Virus record (IMG/VR): IMGVR_UViG_3300008517_000100
Span: 1-23,015 of that record
DNA: 23,015 nucleotides
Strand: one strand, 5' to 3'
Source: a virus
The position numbers and the translations under genes were made by a program. The notes under the pieces are model-generated. The model ran no database searches and was not told where the DNA came from. It worked only from the letters and a program-made list of their open reading frames with translations. How positions within the stretch are numbered: position 1 is the stretch's first letter; each line of letters opens with the position of its first letter. Of the stretch, positions 1 to 6,583 are shown one piece after another.

Positions 1-67
1 ATTAAAAAAAAAATAAAAGAGTGGTTAAAATCTTTTTTTTATTAAAAACTTTATGAAAAGGTAAAAA

Positions 68-655
68 ATGGGACTGAAAAAAGGCGAAAAGTTCGGGAAA
101 GAAACAGCTTTTTTAACACAAAAACAAGTTAATTTTTTAGAAAAGTATTTGGATATAGGAAATAAATACGAAGCTTATCTCGCAACATACAGACATAATA
201 AAAGAGTTAAACATAATGTTATACATGAAGAGATACGACGTATATTCCGCTCTCCCCTGGTACAGGCTTATGTAGAGCGTCGACGAAATGAAATTGCAGA
301 AAAAACAGATGTAAATAAACAGTTCATTGTTGCTGAATTATTAAAAGTTGTAGTAAATCATTCTGGCGAGGCGGCATCATTAAAAGCGCTGGAATTACTT
401 GGGAGAACAGGGGGGATGTTCTGGGAAATACCAGCACGAGCATTACCAGACGAATTACCAAACGACAATAACATTGCAGCAGCACGGTCTATACATGACA
501 TGGCGCAGAATGGTGAAATATCTGAAGGGTGCGCGAAAAACTGGCTTGACATGCTTGGGGTAAAATCAAGCATAGAAGAAAAAGAAGGAACAAATAAAGA
601 AATACTGGAAAAATTAGACAAATTAAATAAAGTTGATGAAAATGAAGGAGCATGA
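68..655 (+). CDS. terS: Terminase small subunit (DNA recognition for packaging)
   Basis: Small terminase, 195 aa. It recognises the phage packaging site and hands the DNA to the large subunit at the procapsid portal. What is seen: a basic N-terminus, then LTQKQVNFLEKYL at residues 16-28 followed by a helical DNA-binding region with RSPLVQAYVERRR (about 61-73). This matches the LTxKQ...F...Yl...g....Ay / P.V...i..r pattern of phage small terminases. The acidic, lysine-rich tail (about 165-195) fits the TerL-interacting end. The start ATG has AAAAGG 6 nt upstream. The gene sits immediately before terL, as in P22 gene 3/gene 2. Arginine codons are mostly CGN, as in terL and unlike most downstream genes. 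No pac site can be identified by eye. Assignment is by motif and position; sequence identity to P22 gp3 itself is not evident. Confidence 0.88.
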   Translation: MGLKKGEKFGKETAFLTQKQVNFLEKYLDIGNKYEAYLATYRHNKRVKHNVIHEEIRRIFRSPLVQAYVERRRNEIAEKTDVNKQFIVAELLKVVVNHSGEAASLKALELLGRTGGMFWEIPARALPDELPNDNNIAAARSIHDMAQNGEISEGCAKNWLDMLGVKSSIEEKEGTNKEILEKLDKLNKVDENEGA

Positions 656-723
656 ATAAAAAATTAAACAATATAACAATTTTATTATCCTTGAGAGTAA
701 TTTTATTATCATTATTATCGTGA
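652..723 (+). CDS. Possible 23-aa hydrophobic leader peptide upstream of terL
   Basis: A minimal ORF, MNKKLNNITILLSLRVILLS plus three residues, starts inside the terS stop codon (ATGA overlap). It has GGAG 4-5 nt upstream, a better ribosome binding site than terL has. It reads lysine/asparagine-rich and then strongly hydrophobic. Its TGA stop overlaps the left arm of the inverted repeat at 715-740. The arrangement resembles a translationally coupled leader peptide, but an ORF this short is expected by chance in AT-rich DNA. No family is recognised. It could equally be untranslated spacer. Confidence 0.25.
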   Translation: MNKKLNNITILLSLRVILLSLLS

Positions 724-740
724 TTCTTTTATAACGATAA
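715..740 (+). promoter_or_regulatory. Inverted repeat in the terL leader
   Basis: TTATCGT (715-721) and ACGATAA (734-740) form a perfect 7-bp stem with a 12-nt loop, ending 11 nt before the terL ATG. No Shine-Dalgarno sequence is visible in the remaining leader (ATTTTAAAGCA), so the hairpin occupies the space where ribosome loading would be expected. It may modulate terL translation. As a transcription terminator it is weak because the stem is AT-rich and only four T residues follow. Confidence 0.4.
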
Positions 741-751
741 ATTTTAAAGCA

Positions 752-2278
752 ATGAACAAACTAAAAATACTCAGCGATCTTAAAAAAATAGAACAAAATA
801 TCAATAAATCAAATCAGCAAAATATTATCATCTCAGAAGATTACAATATATCTATAGACAACAAAAGATATATTGCCACCAATACATTTAAATCAATGCA
901 CTCAAACAATGACTTTATTAGGCTTGTTATGGGCGCGTATGGATCAGGCAAAAGCTCTGGTATGTGCGCAGAGATAGTATTACGCGCGTGTACTATGCCG
1001 ACATGCTTCGATAATATAAGACGCTCAAAGTGGGTGATAGTTCGTAATACAAGCGGAGAGCTTGAGACAACAACATTGCAAACCTGGCTACATTGGTTCG
1101 GTGATCTTGGAACAGTAGTAAGTCATAAGAAGCCTGTACTAAGCGTGAAGCATGTATTTAATGATGGGAAGGGGCGAGTAGAGCTTGAGTTATTGTTCCT
1201 TGCCCTTGATCGTATCGATGATATAAAGAAAATAAAATCACTAGAAATAACAGGGGCTTACTTAAACGAACTTAGTGAATTACCCCAAGCTATTTTATCA
1301 CATATTAAATCACGTCTCGGTCGATTTCCTAGTGATATGATGATTGATAAACCGTATTGGTCTGGTATAATTGCAGATACAAACCCGCCTGACGCTGACG
1401 GATGGATCTATAAGATGTTTGAAGTTGATAGGCCGCTCGGATATCATATTTTCAAGCAACCCGCGGCATTATTCGAAGATGAAAGCGGCAAATATATTAC
1501 AAACAAAGATGCCGATAACATCGACCATTTACCAACAAACTACTATGTCGATATGGCGCGTGGTGAAACCAAGGAATTTGTACGTGTTTATTGTATGGGC
1601 GAGTATGGTACTGTTATTTTAGGTCGTAAGGTATATGAAAATTACAATGATGACTTACACACAATATCAAATATAGAATCAGAGCATAACGAACAACTTT
1701 TGTTAGGCTGGGATTTCGGGCTTACCCCTGCATGTATTATTGCGCAACGTTGTAAAAATGGACAAATTAAAGTATTAAAGGAATTCTGTACATCTTATTT
1801 GTCTGTACGTGAACTAGCAGAAAATACCGTATACCCTTATCTTATATCATATTATAAAGATTTTGATTATATCTCTGTTGGCGATCCAAGCGATAGAAAA
1901 AGTGATTCTACCGGTGTCTCATGTATGCAGGTTCTTGACGAATGCGGTATCCATACAACAAAAGCATTAACTAATGATATACAACGCCGTATTGACGCAG
2001 TAAATCAGTATTTATCAAAGTTAATAGATGGCAAGCCCGCATTAATTATATCAAAGGAAGGATGCCCGACATTAAGGAAAGGGTTTTTGGGGCGATATAA
2101 TTACAAAAGGGTACGTGTTTTGAATGAAGAAAAGTATCATGATGTACCAGACAAGACACATCCTTATTCTGATATACAAGATTGCTTACAATATGTATGT
2201 TTAAATTACTGTTTTAATGATAGATTGAGTAGTAAAATAGATGATAGTTTTTACGAACAAGCCCCGCAATGGTGTTAA
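752..2278 (+). CDS. terL: Terminase large subunit (packaging ATPase and nuclease)
   Basis: Packaging motor protein, 508 aa, that docks on the portal, pumps DNA into the procapsid with ATP and cuts the concatemer. The N-terminal ATPase shows Walker A GAYGSGKSS (61-69), the RNTSGELETTTLQTWLHWF adenine/coupling region (98-116) and a Walker B-like stretch ending LEITGAYLNE (164-173). The C-terminal RNase H-like nuclease shows GWDFGLTPACII (319-330, Asp321), SVGDPS (375-380, Asp378) and HPYSDIQDCLQY (470-481, Asp474/Asp477), the expected acidic triad. Length is typical (P22 gp2 is about 500 aa). The ATG at 752 is the only usable start: the frame is open back to 701 but has no ATG, GTG or TTG. It lacks a clear ribosome binding site and is preceded by the 715-740 hairpin. 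Arginines are mostly CGT/CGC/CGA, in contrast to AGA-rich genes downstream. Confidence 0.96.
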   Translation: MNKLKILSDLKKIEQNINKSNQQNIIISEDYNISIDNKRYIATNTFKSMHSNNDFIRLVMGAYGSGKSSGMCAEIVLRACTMPTCFDNIRRSKWVIVRNTSGELETTTLQTWLHWFGDLGTVVSHKKPVLSVKHVFNDGKGRVELELLFLALDRIDDIKKIKSLEITGAYLNELSELPQAILSHIKSRLGRFPSDMMIDKPYWSGIIADTNPPDADGWIYKMFEVDRPLGYHIFKQPAALFEDESGKYITNKDADNIDHLPTNYYVDMARGETKEFVRVYCMGEYGTVILGRKVYENYNDDLHTISNIESEHNEQLLLGWDFGLTPACIIAQRCKNGQIKVLKEFCTSYLSVRELAENTVYPYLISYYKDFDYISVGDPSDRKSDSTGVSCMQVLDECGIHTTKALTNDIQRRIDAVNQYLSKLIDGKPALIISKEGCPTLRKGFLGRYNYKRVRVLNEEKYHDVPDKTHPYSDIQDCLQYVCLNYCFNDRLSSKIDDSFYEQAPQWC

Positions 2279-2293
2279 AAATAGGAGGAAATA

Positions 2294-2824
2294 ATGACCG
2301 AAGAAATTCACAATGGTGAAATTTGTTCAAGGATATGTCGAGAGGATGATTTTTACGATGGAAAATATCCTATATTTTCAGATGATGGCTTATTTTTTGA
2401 AGTATTTAATGTTGAGCCGAAAGGAAAAATTAGAGAAATAGAAAAAAAACGTTTTGACAAAAAAATAATGGCGATTAGAACAGCTAGTGATACTGGTTTT
2501 AGTGTGTTATCTGATGATTGTTTTCTTGCTTATCACTTTGACACAAAGCCATCAGACGATGTAATAGATAAAATGAAAAAATTTGCAAATAATGAAAGGA
2601 AAAAGTATAAGCAATTTAGAAAAAATTATGTCGAAAGAGCTATAAATCATTTAAATAATAAAGAATTATCAGAGGAAGAGAGAAAGCACGCTAAATTATT
2701 TTTTGCTGCGCAGGGAATTTGTGAGAATGGAATTTTAAAGCAAACTGATGAAGAATCTAACAATTCTTTTTGGAAGTTGTTAGAGTCTTCAATTGAGAAG
2801 GGACAAAAAAATGTACGATTATGA
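2294..2824 (+). CDS. Hypothetical protein between terL and portal
   Basis: Unknown protein, 176 aa, with a perfect AGGAGG 7 nt before the ATG. It begins 15 nt after terL and overlaps the portal start by 14 nt, so it belongs to the packaging operon and is probably translationally coupled to portal. The first half is mixed alpha/beta with aromatic residues (FYDGKYPIFSDDGLFFEVFN near 20-40). The second half is charged and helical (DKMKKFANNERKKYKQFRKN, about 90-110), consistent with a coiled or helical hairpin. No signal peptide, membrane segment or cysteine cluster is seen. P22 has no gene at this position. Position suggests a packaging or procapsid accessory role, but nothing in the residues proves it. 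Confidence 0.85.
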   Translation: MTEEIHNGEICSRICREDDFYDGKYPIFSDDGLFFEVFNVEPKGKIREIEKKRFDKKIMAIRTASDTGFSVLSDDCFLAYHFDTKPSDDVIDKMKKFANNERKKYKQFRKNYVERAINHLNNKELSEEERKHAKLFFAAQGICENGILKQTDEESNNSFWKLLESSIEKGQKNVRL

Positions 2825-4898
2825 TAATAAATCTGAACTTGATAAAAAAATAGATCAAATAAAAGACTGGTTTTCTTATTTTCGTGAAAATAATGAAAGG
2901 GGCCGCGAGCTTAAAGTATTTTTAATGGGCGATCAGTGGGATGATAAAGCACAAGCTTATTATGCTACGCATAACAAAGTACCAATGGTTGTAAATAAAT
3001 TGTATGCGTTTGTTATGCAATTAATTGGTGAGAATAGACAAGTTTCACCAAATTTAAAAGTAATACCAGCTTATTATAATGAAGATGATGAGGCGGTAAG
3101 TAAAGAAATTGAGCTGGTAGAGGATATTGTCAAGTCTGTTGCCTACGGATCAAAATCAGATGTTGTCTACGAAACTGCTTACAAAAATCAGTTAATTGTT
3201 GGATATGGCGCAATACTTGTCTATACAGAATATAGAAACGAAAACTCATTCGATCAAGAAATAAAGCTTTTAGCGATAGATGAACCTGAATGTTGTTATT
3301 TCGACCCATCTGCTAAAGAATTAGACAAATCAGATGGCGAATATTGCGGGATAATATCAAGAATATCTAAGAATGAATTCAAAGAAAAATATCCTAATAT
3401 TGATGTGGCGGATATAAAAAGCGTATGTATGACTGATAGAGATAGTAAAATAGAATGGATAGATGAAAACACTGTATGTATTGCTGATCATTATTATAAA
3501 GAATGGAAGAAAAAAAAGATATGTAAGCTTAATGATGGAGATACTGTTGATAAAGATGAAGTCGATAAAATATTAAGAGATAGAAACAAACGGCTTAAGA
3601 TGATGCAGCAAGCTGAAATGCTTGCAGAAGCCCAGGGGCAAAGAATAAATCTAACAAATGGATTAGATAAAATTAAAATTGTAGATGAAAGAACAACATC
3701 TTATTGTGAAATCAAACATTGTAGACTTACACGAAATGAGATCTTAGAAGAAGACGAGTGGCCATCTAAGTTCTTACCGCTAGTATTTGTTGATGGTGAC
3801 AGTTATCACGTCGGAGGTGAACAATTTGTTCGCCCGTTTATACAATTTGCAGTTGATACTCAAAAGTTTATAAACTATTGTGCAACTGAAACAATTAGTT
3901 ATATAAAAGGCGGTAGAAAAGAAAGGTTTCTTGCCACTACTGCAAACGTAGAAAATCATCAAAATGCCTGGAAAGGGGTTGATAATGATAATCTAGCTTT
4001 ATTATATGATCCTGATACACGGACAAATCAACCGCCGATAGCCATACAGCCGTTAGAAATACCTCAAACATTATTACAGCAGTATCAAAGGGCTGAGTAT
4101 GACTTATATACAATACTTGGAAGATATGAGTCAAATGTTGGGGCTAAAGGAAATGAAGTTAGCGGTGTAGCTATAGCGAATAGAGTCAAACAAGGGAATG
4201 TTACTGCTCTTGTTTACCCAGATAATTTATTACGTTCTCAAAATCAAGTTGGCCGTATTATTTTAGATTTAATACCTACAATTTATGATACATATAGAAA
4301 TGTTGTCATTAATAAAGATGGGGTCGGTAAGAAAACTATTGAGATAAACAAACAGGTAGAAAAAGATAAATACGAAAATAGAATTGAAAGAAAAGATTAT
4401 GAGATCGATATAACAGGAGGAAGTTCTTTTGCCATGCAGAAGTCTGAAGCTTACTCTCAATTAATGGATTTAATCGCGCGTATTCCTGCATTTGGTAATA
4501 TCATACCCGATTTGGCTGCTGAAAACTTAGAATTAAGTAATACTCCTAAGATTGTTGAACGCGCTCGCGAGTATTTAATACCGCAAATTGCTATGAAAGA
4601 ACAGGGGAAAGAGCCACCTCCGCCAAAAGAAGATCCACAAGCTGTGTTAATGAAGAGTATGGCACAATCAGAAAATAAAAAAGCAGATGCTAGTTTGATG
4701 TCTGCTCAATCAAGAATGATTAAAGCTCAGGCTGACTTGAAAAAAGACTTTTCTAAGGATCAGGCAGATAAGATCAAAGCATCGGCAGAGGTTGGGAAAG
4801 CAAGTCTTCAATATCAACAAGAAGTTATAAAAACTGATAATGCAAAACTTGAAAGAGAAAATAAGGCGATGAGAGATATTTTAAATCTCGAAGAATAA
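2811..4898 (+). CDS. Portal protein, P22 gp1-like
   Basis: Dodecameric portal, 695 aa, forming the DNA channel at one capsid vertex, binding terminase during packaging and the tail afterwards. Features: GDQW (40-43), then VPMVVNKLYAFVMQLIGENR (57-76), then YFDPSAKELDKSDGEYC (163-179). This order matches the P22 portal family (P22 gp1 is 725 aa). After a PPPP turn (602-605) the last 90 residues are almost uninterrupted Ala/Gln/Lys helix, matching the C-terminal barrel of P22 portal that reaches into the capsid. I chose ATG 2811 because GAGAAGGGA lies 7 nt upstream; an in-frame TTG at 2793 lies within or before that ribosome binding site and is unlikely. It overlaps the preceding gene by 14 nt. 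In P22-like phages scaffold follows directly; here a roughly 750-bp insert intervenes. Confidence 0.94.
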   Translation: MYDYDNKSELDKKIDQIKDWFSYFRENNERGRELKVFLMGDQWDDKAQAYYATHNKVPMVVNKLYAFVMQLIGENRQVSPNLKVIPAYYNEDDEAVSKEIELVEDIVKSVAYGSKSDVVYETAYKNQLIVGYGAILVYTEYRNENSFDQEIKLLAIDEPECCYFDPSAKELDKSDGEYCGIISRISKNEFKEKYPNIDVADIKSVCMTDRDSKIEWIDENTVCIADHYYKEWKKKKICKLNDGDTVDKDEVDKILRDRNKRLKMMQQAEMLAEAQGQRINLTNGLDKIKIVDERTTSYCEIKHCRLTRNEILEEDEWPSKFLPLVFVDGDSYHVGGEQFVRPFIQFAVDTQKFINYCATETISYIKGGRKERFLATTANVENHQNAWKGVDNDNLALLYDPDTRTNQPPIAIQPLEIPQTLLQQYQRAEYDLYTILGRYESNVGAKGNEVSGVAIANRVKQGNVTALVYPDNLLRSQNQVGRIILDLIPTIYDTYRNVVINKDGVGKKTIEINKQVEKDKYENRIERKDYEIDITGGSSFAMQKSEAYSQLMDLIARIPAFGNIIPDLAAENLELSNTPKIVERAREYLIPQIAMKEQGKEPPPPKEDPQAVLMKSMAQSENKKADASLMSAQSRMIKAQADLKKDFSKDQADKIKASAEVGKASLQYQQEVIKTDNAKLERENKAMRDILNLEE

Positions 4899-4908
4899 AA
4901 TATGATAA

Positions 4909-4937
4909 TATGGCGCGTGACAACTCACTACGCCATA
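4909..4937 (+). terminator. Hairpin downstream of portal
   Basis: TATGGCG (4909-4915) pairs with CGCCATA (4931-4937), and GTGA (4917-4920) with TCAC (4925-4928), leaving a CAAC loop and a small internal loop. This gives 11 bp with a GC-rich core 10 nt after the portal stop. No T-run follows on the + strand, so it is a poor intrinsic terminator. It could be an RNA-processing or stability hairpin, or a protein-binding dyad at the left edge of the portal-scaffold insert. Confidence 0.5.
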
Positions 4938-4989
4938 CAATCGCGACTAAATAATATCATTATATTTTGACATTACAAGTAATACAAAT

Positions 4990-5304
4990 ATGCCAACTGT
5001 AGAATATCCGAACAATTTAAAGCCGCTTGTTTCTGTTATGACAGAAAAATATTTTATTATTAAAAGTAAAAAATTGAAAAACGGAAATGAATTATTGGTT
5101 AATGATGGTGCTACAAAATATTACTTGATACTTGACTTTCAAGGATTTAAAAATTTTAGATTTAATAAAAATGATAGATTTAAAGCACAAATAAAAATAG
5201 AACAAGTTATGAATGTTATTAGTTTTTCATTAATAACTAAAACTTATGTCAGAAAAATTATTTATTATCATACACAATGTTACAGGGATTATATTGATAT
5301 CTGA
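4990..5304 (+). CDS. Orphan hypothetical protein in the portal-scaffold insert
   Basis: ORF of 104 aa, basic and beta-rich (TEKYFIIKSKKLKNGNELLV, 18-37; RFNKNDRFKAQIKIEQV, 57-73). Its C-terminus is rich in Tyr and Ile and ends in YRDYIDI. I recognise no family and see no helix-turn-helix, zinc site or membrane segment. It has no convincing ribosome binding site at ATG 4990; the alternative ATG at 5038 is no better. Codon use is AT-rich and compatible with the neighbourhood. It is flanked by hairpins (4909-4937 and 5335-5360) and lies next to the iterons and DnaA boxes, so a role at that element (such as repeat binding) is conceivable but unproven. It may also be a moron or a non-expressed ORF. 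Confidence 0.55.
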   Translation: MPTVEYPNNLKPLVSVMTEKYFIIKSKKLKNGNELLVNDGATKYYLILDFQGFKNFRFNKNDRFKAQIKIEQVMNVISFSLITKTYVRKIIYYHTQCYRDYIDI

Positions 5305-5334
5305 TATTTTTATCGTTTTCCTGTTCATAAAAAC

Positions 5335-5360
5335 TAACCGTATCTAATTCGACACGGTTA
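5335..5360. terminator. Hairpin, possible bidirectional terminator
   Basis: TAACCGT (5335-5341) and ACGGTTA (5354-5360) form a perfect 7-bp stem with a TC/GA extension inside. On the + strand AAAATAATTTT follows; on the - strand GTTTTTATG follows, which is the better T-tract. It lies 30 nt after the 104-aa ORF and could end its transcript or insulate the repeat region. Confidence 0.4.
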
Positions 5361-5400
5361 AAAATAATTTTCAAAACAGTTAAAAATAGCAATATAGTAG

Positions 5401-5452
5401 CTTCCCAACTAGCTTCCCAACTTCCCAACTAACTTCCCAACTAACTTCCCAA
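5401..5452. repeat. Iteron-like array, five copies of CTTCCCAA
   Basis: Perfect 8-mers begin at 5401, 5413, 5421, 5433 and 5445, with start-to-start steps of 12, 8, 12 and 12. The 4-nt spacers are CTAG, none, CTAA, CTAA. Seen from the other strand the unit is TTGGGAAG. I noticed no further exact copy in the window. Non-coding, tandem, same-orientation repeats beside DnaA boxes are typical of initiator (Rep) binding sites. Repressor operators or a repeat made by replication slippage are alternatives. Confidence 0.75.
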
Positions 5453-5461
5453 GAAAAATAT

Positions 5462-5501
5462 CGCGTATCGAAAACACGCAACTGCATATCAGAAATACGC
5501 G
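5462..5501. repeat. Inverted repeat between iterons and DnaA boxes
   Basis: CGCGTAT (5462-5468) and ATACGCG (5495-5501) are perfect 7-bp arms separated by 26 nt. An alternative shorter pairing exists (GCGT 5463-5466 with ACGC 5476-5479). The arms stand out as GC-rich in very AT-rich surroundings. They may be a protein-binding dyad or a stem; no immediate T-run follows the right arm. Confidence 0.45.
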
Positions 5502-5523
5502 CAATAATCTTTTATTTTTTGCA

Positions 5524-5566
5524 TGTGGATAACTCTGTGGATAAGTTGTTAATAAGTTGTGGATAA
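5524..5566 (-). promoter_or_regulatory. DnaA box cluster (three perfect, one degenerate)
   Basis: TGTGGATAA occurs at 5524-5532, 5536-5544 and 5558-5566. Each is the exact reverse complement of the E. coli DnaA box TTATCCACA. TGTTAATAA at 5547-5555 is a two-mismatch copy in phase with them. Four boxes in 43 bp in one orientation is far beyond chance and points to binding by host DnaA. This is the main reason to suspect an origin here. Confidence 0.8.
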
Positions 5567-5569
5567 GTC

Positions 5570-5597
5570 TTGCAATTAATCTTATTTTTTATATAAT
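5570..5597 (+). promoter_or_regulatory. Sigma70-like promoter for scaffold/coat
   Basis: TTGCAA (5570-5575, 4 of 6 matches to TTGACA), a 16-nt spacer and a perfect TATAAT (5592-5597) would start RNA near 5604, about 60 nt before the scaffold ATG at 5665. The leader contains CATGT/ACATG (5612-5625). The last DnaA box ends only 4 nt before the -35, so DnaA binding could affect this promoter. In such AT-rich DNA a perfect -10 alone is weak evidence. Confidence 0.45.
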
Positions 5598-5664
5598 AAT
5601 CTTAAATTAACCATGTAATTTCACATGAGGTTATATACGCCTATTAATGTATAGCAGGAGCTTT

Positions 5665-6525
5665 ATGTCTGAGAATGAAGAAATCGTTGCGAAAGAAGAA
5701 GTACAGCAAGACAATGAGTCTGTTGAAGAAGTAACTACAGAAGAAGAATCATCTTCTAACGAAAATGAAGAAGCTTCGAATGAAACAGATCAACAAGATG
5801 AAGGTCAAGAGGAAAATTCTGATAGCAAAGATGAACAGACTAAAAATCATGAGGCACTAGATTGGGTAAAAAAGCGATTAGCGCAAAAAGATAGACAGAC
5901 AAATAGGCGATTAAAAGATAAAGAGCGTGAAATTTCTGAGTTAAAGCAACAGGTTGCTACTATTTATCAACCATTGCAGCAAGACGTTCAGCAATTAACA
6001 CAAGGGCAGATAGTAGACCCGTTTACTGGTTCTTATGTTGACGAAGAAAGTGTCGATGGCAAGGTTGTTAAAAAGTTGCAGCAAATAAAGCAAGCAGAAA
6101 TTATTCAAAAACAACAGTATGAGTTACAAAATCAATTTAGATCATTTAATGACAAAGTAAATGAGGCTAGAGATAAATATGTTGATTACGAGGATGTTGT
6201 TGATGAAGCAAAACCGTATTTATCTCAAACTATGGTAGAAACCATGGTAGTTTCACCTACTGGTGTAGAGATTTTTTATAATACTTGGAAAAACAATCCA
6301 GATAAAATTAAAGAAATTTCTAAACTGCCTGTTTCTCAACAAATTAGAGCAATGCACCGCTTAGAATTTGCCGAAGAAAATAAAATTCAGCAAAAGCTTA
6401 AGTCTAACGCCCCAAAGCCGATATCTCCTGTAAAACCGACCGCTTCAATTGCGAATGATGATAGTTTTGAATCTATCTTAAAGCGCAAAAGAGAAGAACA
6501 GAAAAGACAGTATGGTGTTAAATAA
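5665..6525 (+). CDS. Scaffolding protein
   Basis: Internal scaffold, 286 aa, that directs coat assembly around the portal and leaves before DNA entry; P22 gp8 is 303 aa. The first about 62 residues are extremely acidic (Glu/Asp/Ser/Asn/Gln-rich), followed by the charged helix HEALDWVKKRLAQKDRQTNR (63-82) and long Gln/Lys/Glu coiled-coil segments. The protein ends in the basic helix LKRKREEQKRQYGVK, comparable in placement and charge to the basic C-terminal coat-binding helix of P22 scaffold. I prefer ATG 5665, which has AGGAG 5 nt upstream, over the in-frame ATG at 5647, which has none and would place that AGGAG inside the gene. It lies directly before coat. Assignment rests on composition and position, since scaffolds diverge rapidly. 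Confidence 0.88.
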   Translation: MSENEEIVAKEEVQQDNESVEEVTTEEESSSNENEEASNETDQQDEGQEENSDSKDEQTKNHEALDWVKKRLAQKDRQTNRRLKDKEREISELKQQVATIYQPLQQDVQQLTQGQIVDPFTGSYVDEESVDGKVVKKLQQIKQAEIIQKQQYELQNQFRSFNDKVNEARDKYVDYEDVVDEAKPYLSQTMVETMVVSPTGVEIFYNTWKNNPDKIKEISKLPVSQQIRAMHRLEFAEENKIQQKLKSNAPKPISPVKPTASIANDDSFESILKRKREEQKRQYGVK

Positions 6526-6583
6526 CTTAGAATAACTATTTAGCATCATAAAAAATTATTAATATTTTTTATAGGAGCTAAAA

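Larger units (their letters stand above)
5305..5646. other. Candidate replication origin / regulatory island
   Basis: A 342-bp stretch without a gene of appreciable size. In order it holds a 7-bp-stem hairpin (5335-5360), a direct repeat GTTAAAAATA (5357-5366 and 5379-5388), five CTTCCCAA repeats (5401-5452), an inverted repeat CGCGTAT/ATACGCG (5462-5501), three perfect DnaA boxes plus one degenerate (5524-5566), a T-rich AT tract (5579-5611) and a sigma70-like promoter facing scaffold (5570-5597). Iterons, DnaA boxes and an AT-rich tract within 200 bp are the known layout of iteron-type plasmid and phage origins. Whether replication starts here is inference; transcriptional control of scaffold and coat is the main alternative. 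Confidence 0.55.

Noticed and set aside
1-67. Terminator from A- and T-runs at the left edge
   Set aside because: Only homopolymer-like AT pairing without a GC stem; the upstream gene is not in the window.
2793-2810. Longer portal starting at TTG 2793
   Set aside because: The extension contains the ribosome binding site for ATG 2811 and no site exists upstream of the TTG.
4967-4972. Perfect TTGACA as a -35 box before the 104-aa ORF
   Set aside because: No acceptable -10 is found 15-19 nt downstream; the nearest TAGAAT is 27 nt away and inside the ORF.
5401-5452. CRISPR-like array
   Set aside because: Repeats are 8 bp with 0-4 nt spacers; no CRISPR geometry and no cas genes. Iterons fit better.
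5647-5664. Longer scaffold starting at ATG 5647
   Set aside because: No ribosome binding site upstream; the AGGAG lies between this ATG and the better ATG at 5665.
6526-6583. Promoter directly before coat
   Set aside because: The gap is AT-rich with several TATA-like strings but no -35/-10 pair at correct spacing; read-through from the scaffold promoter is simpler.
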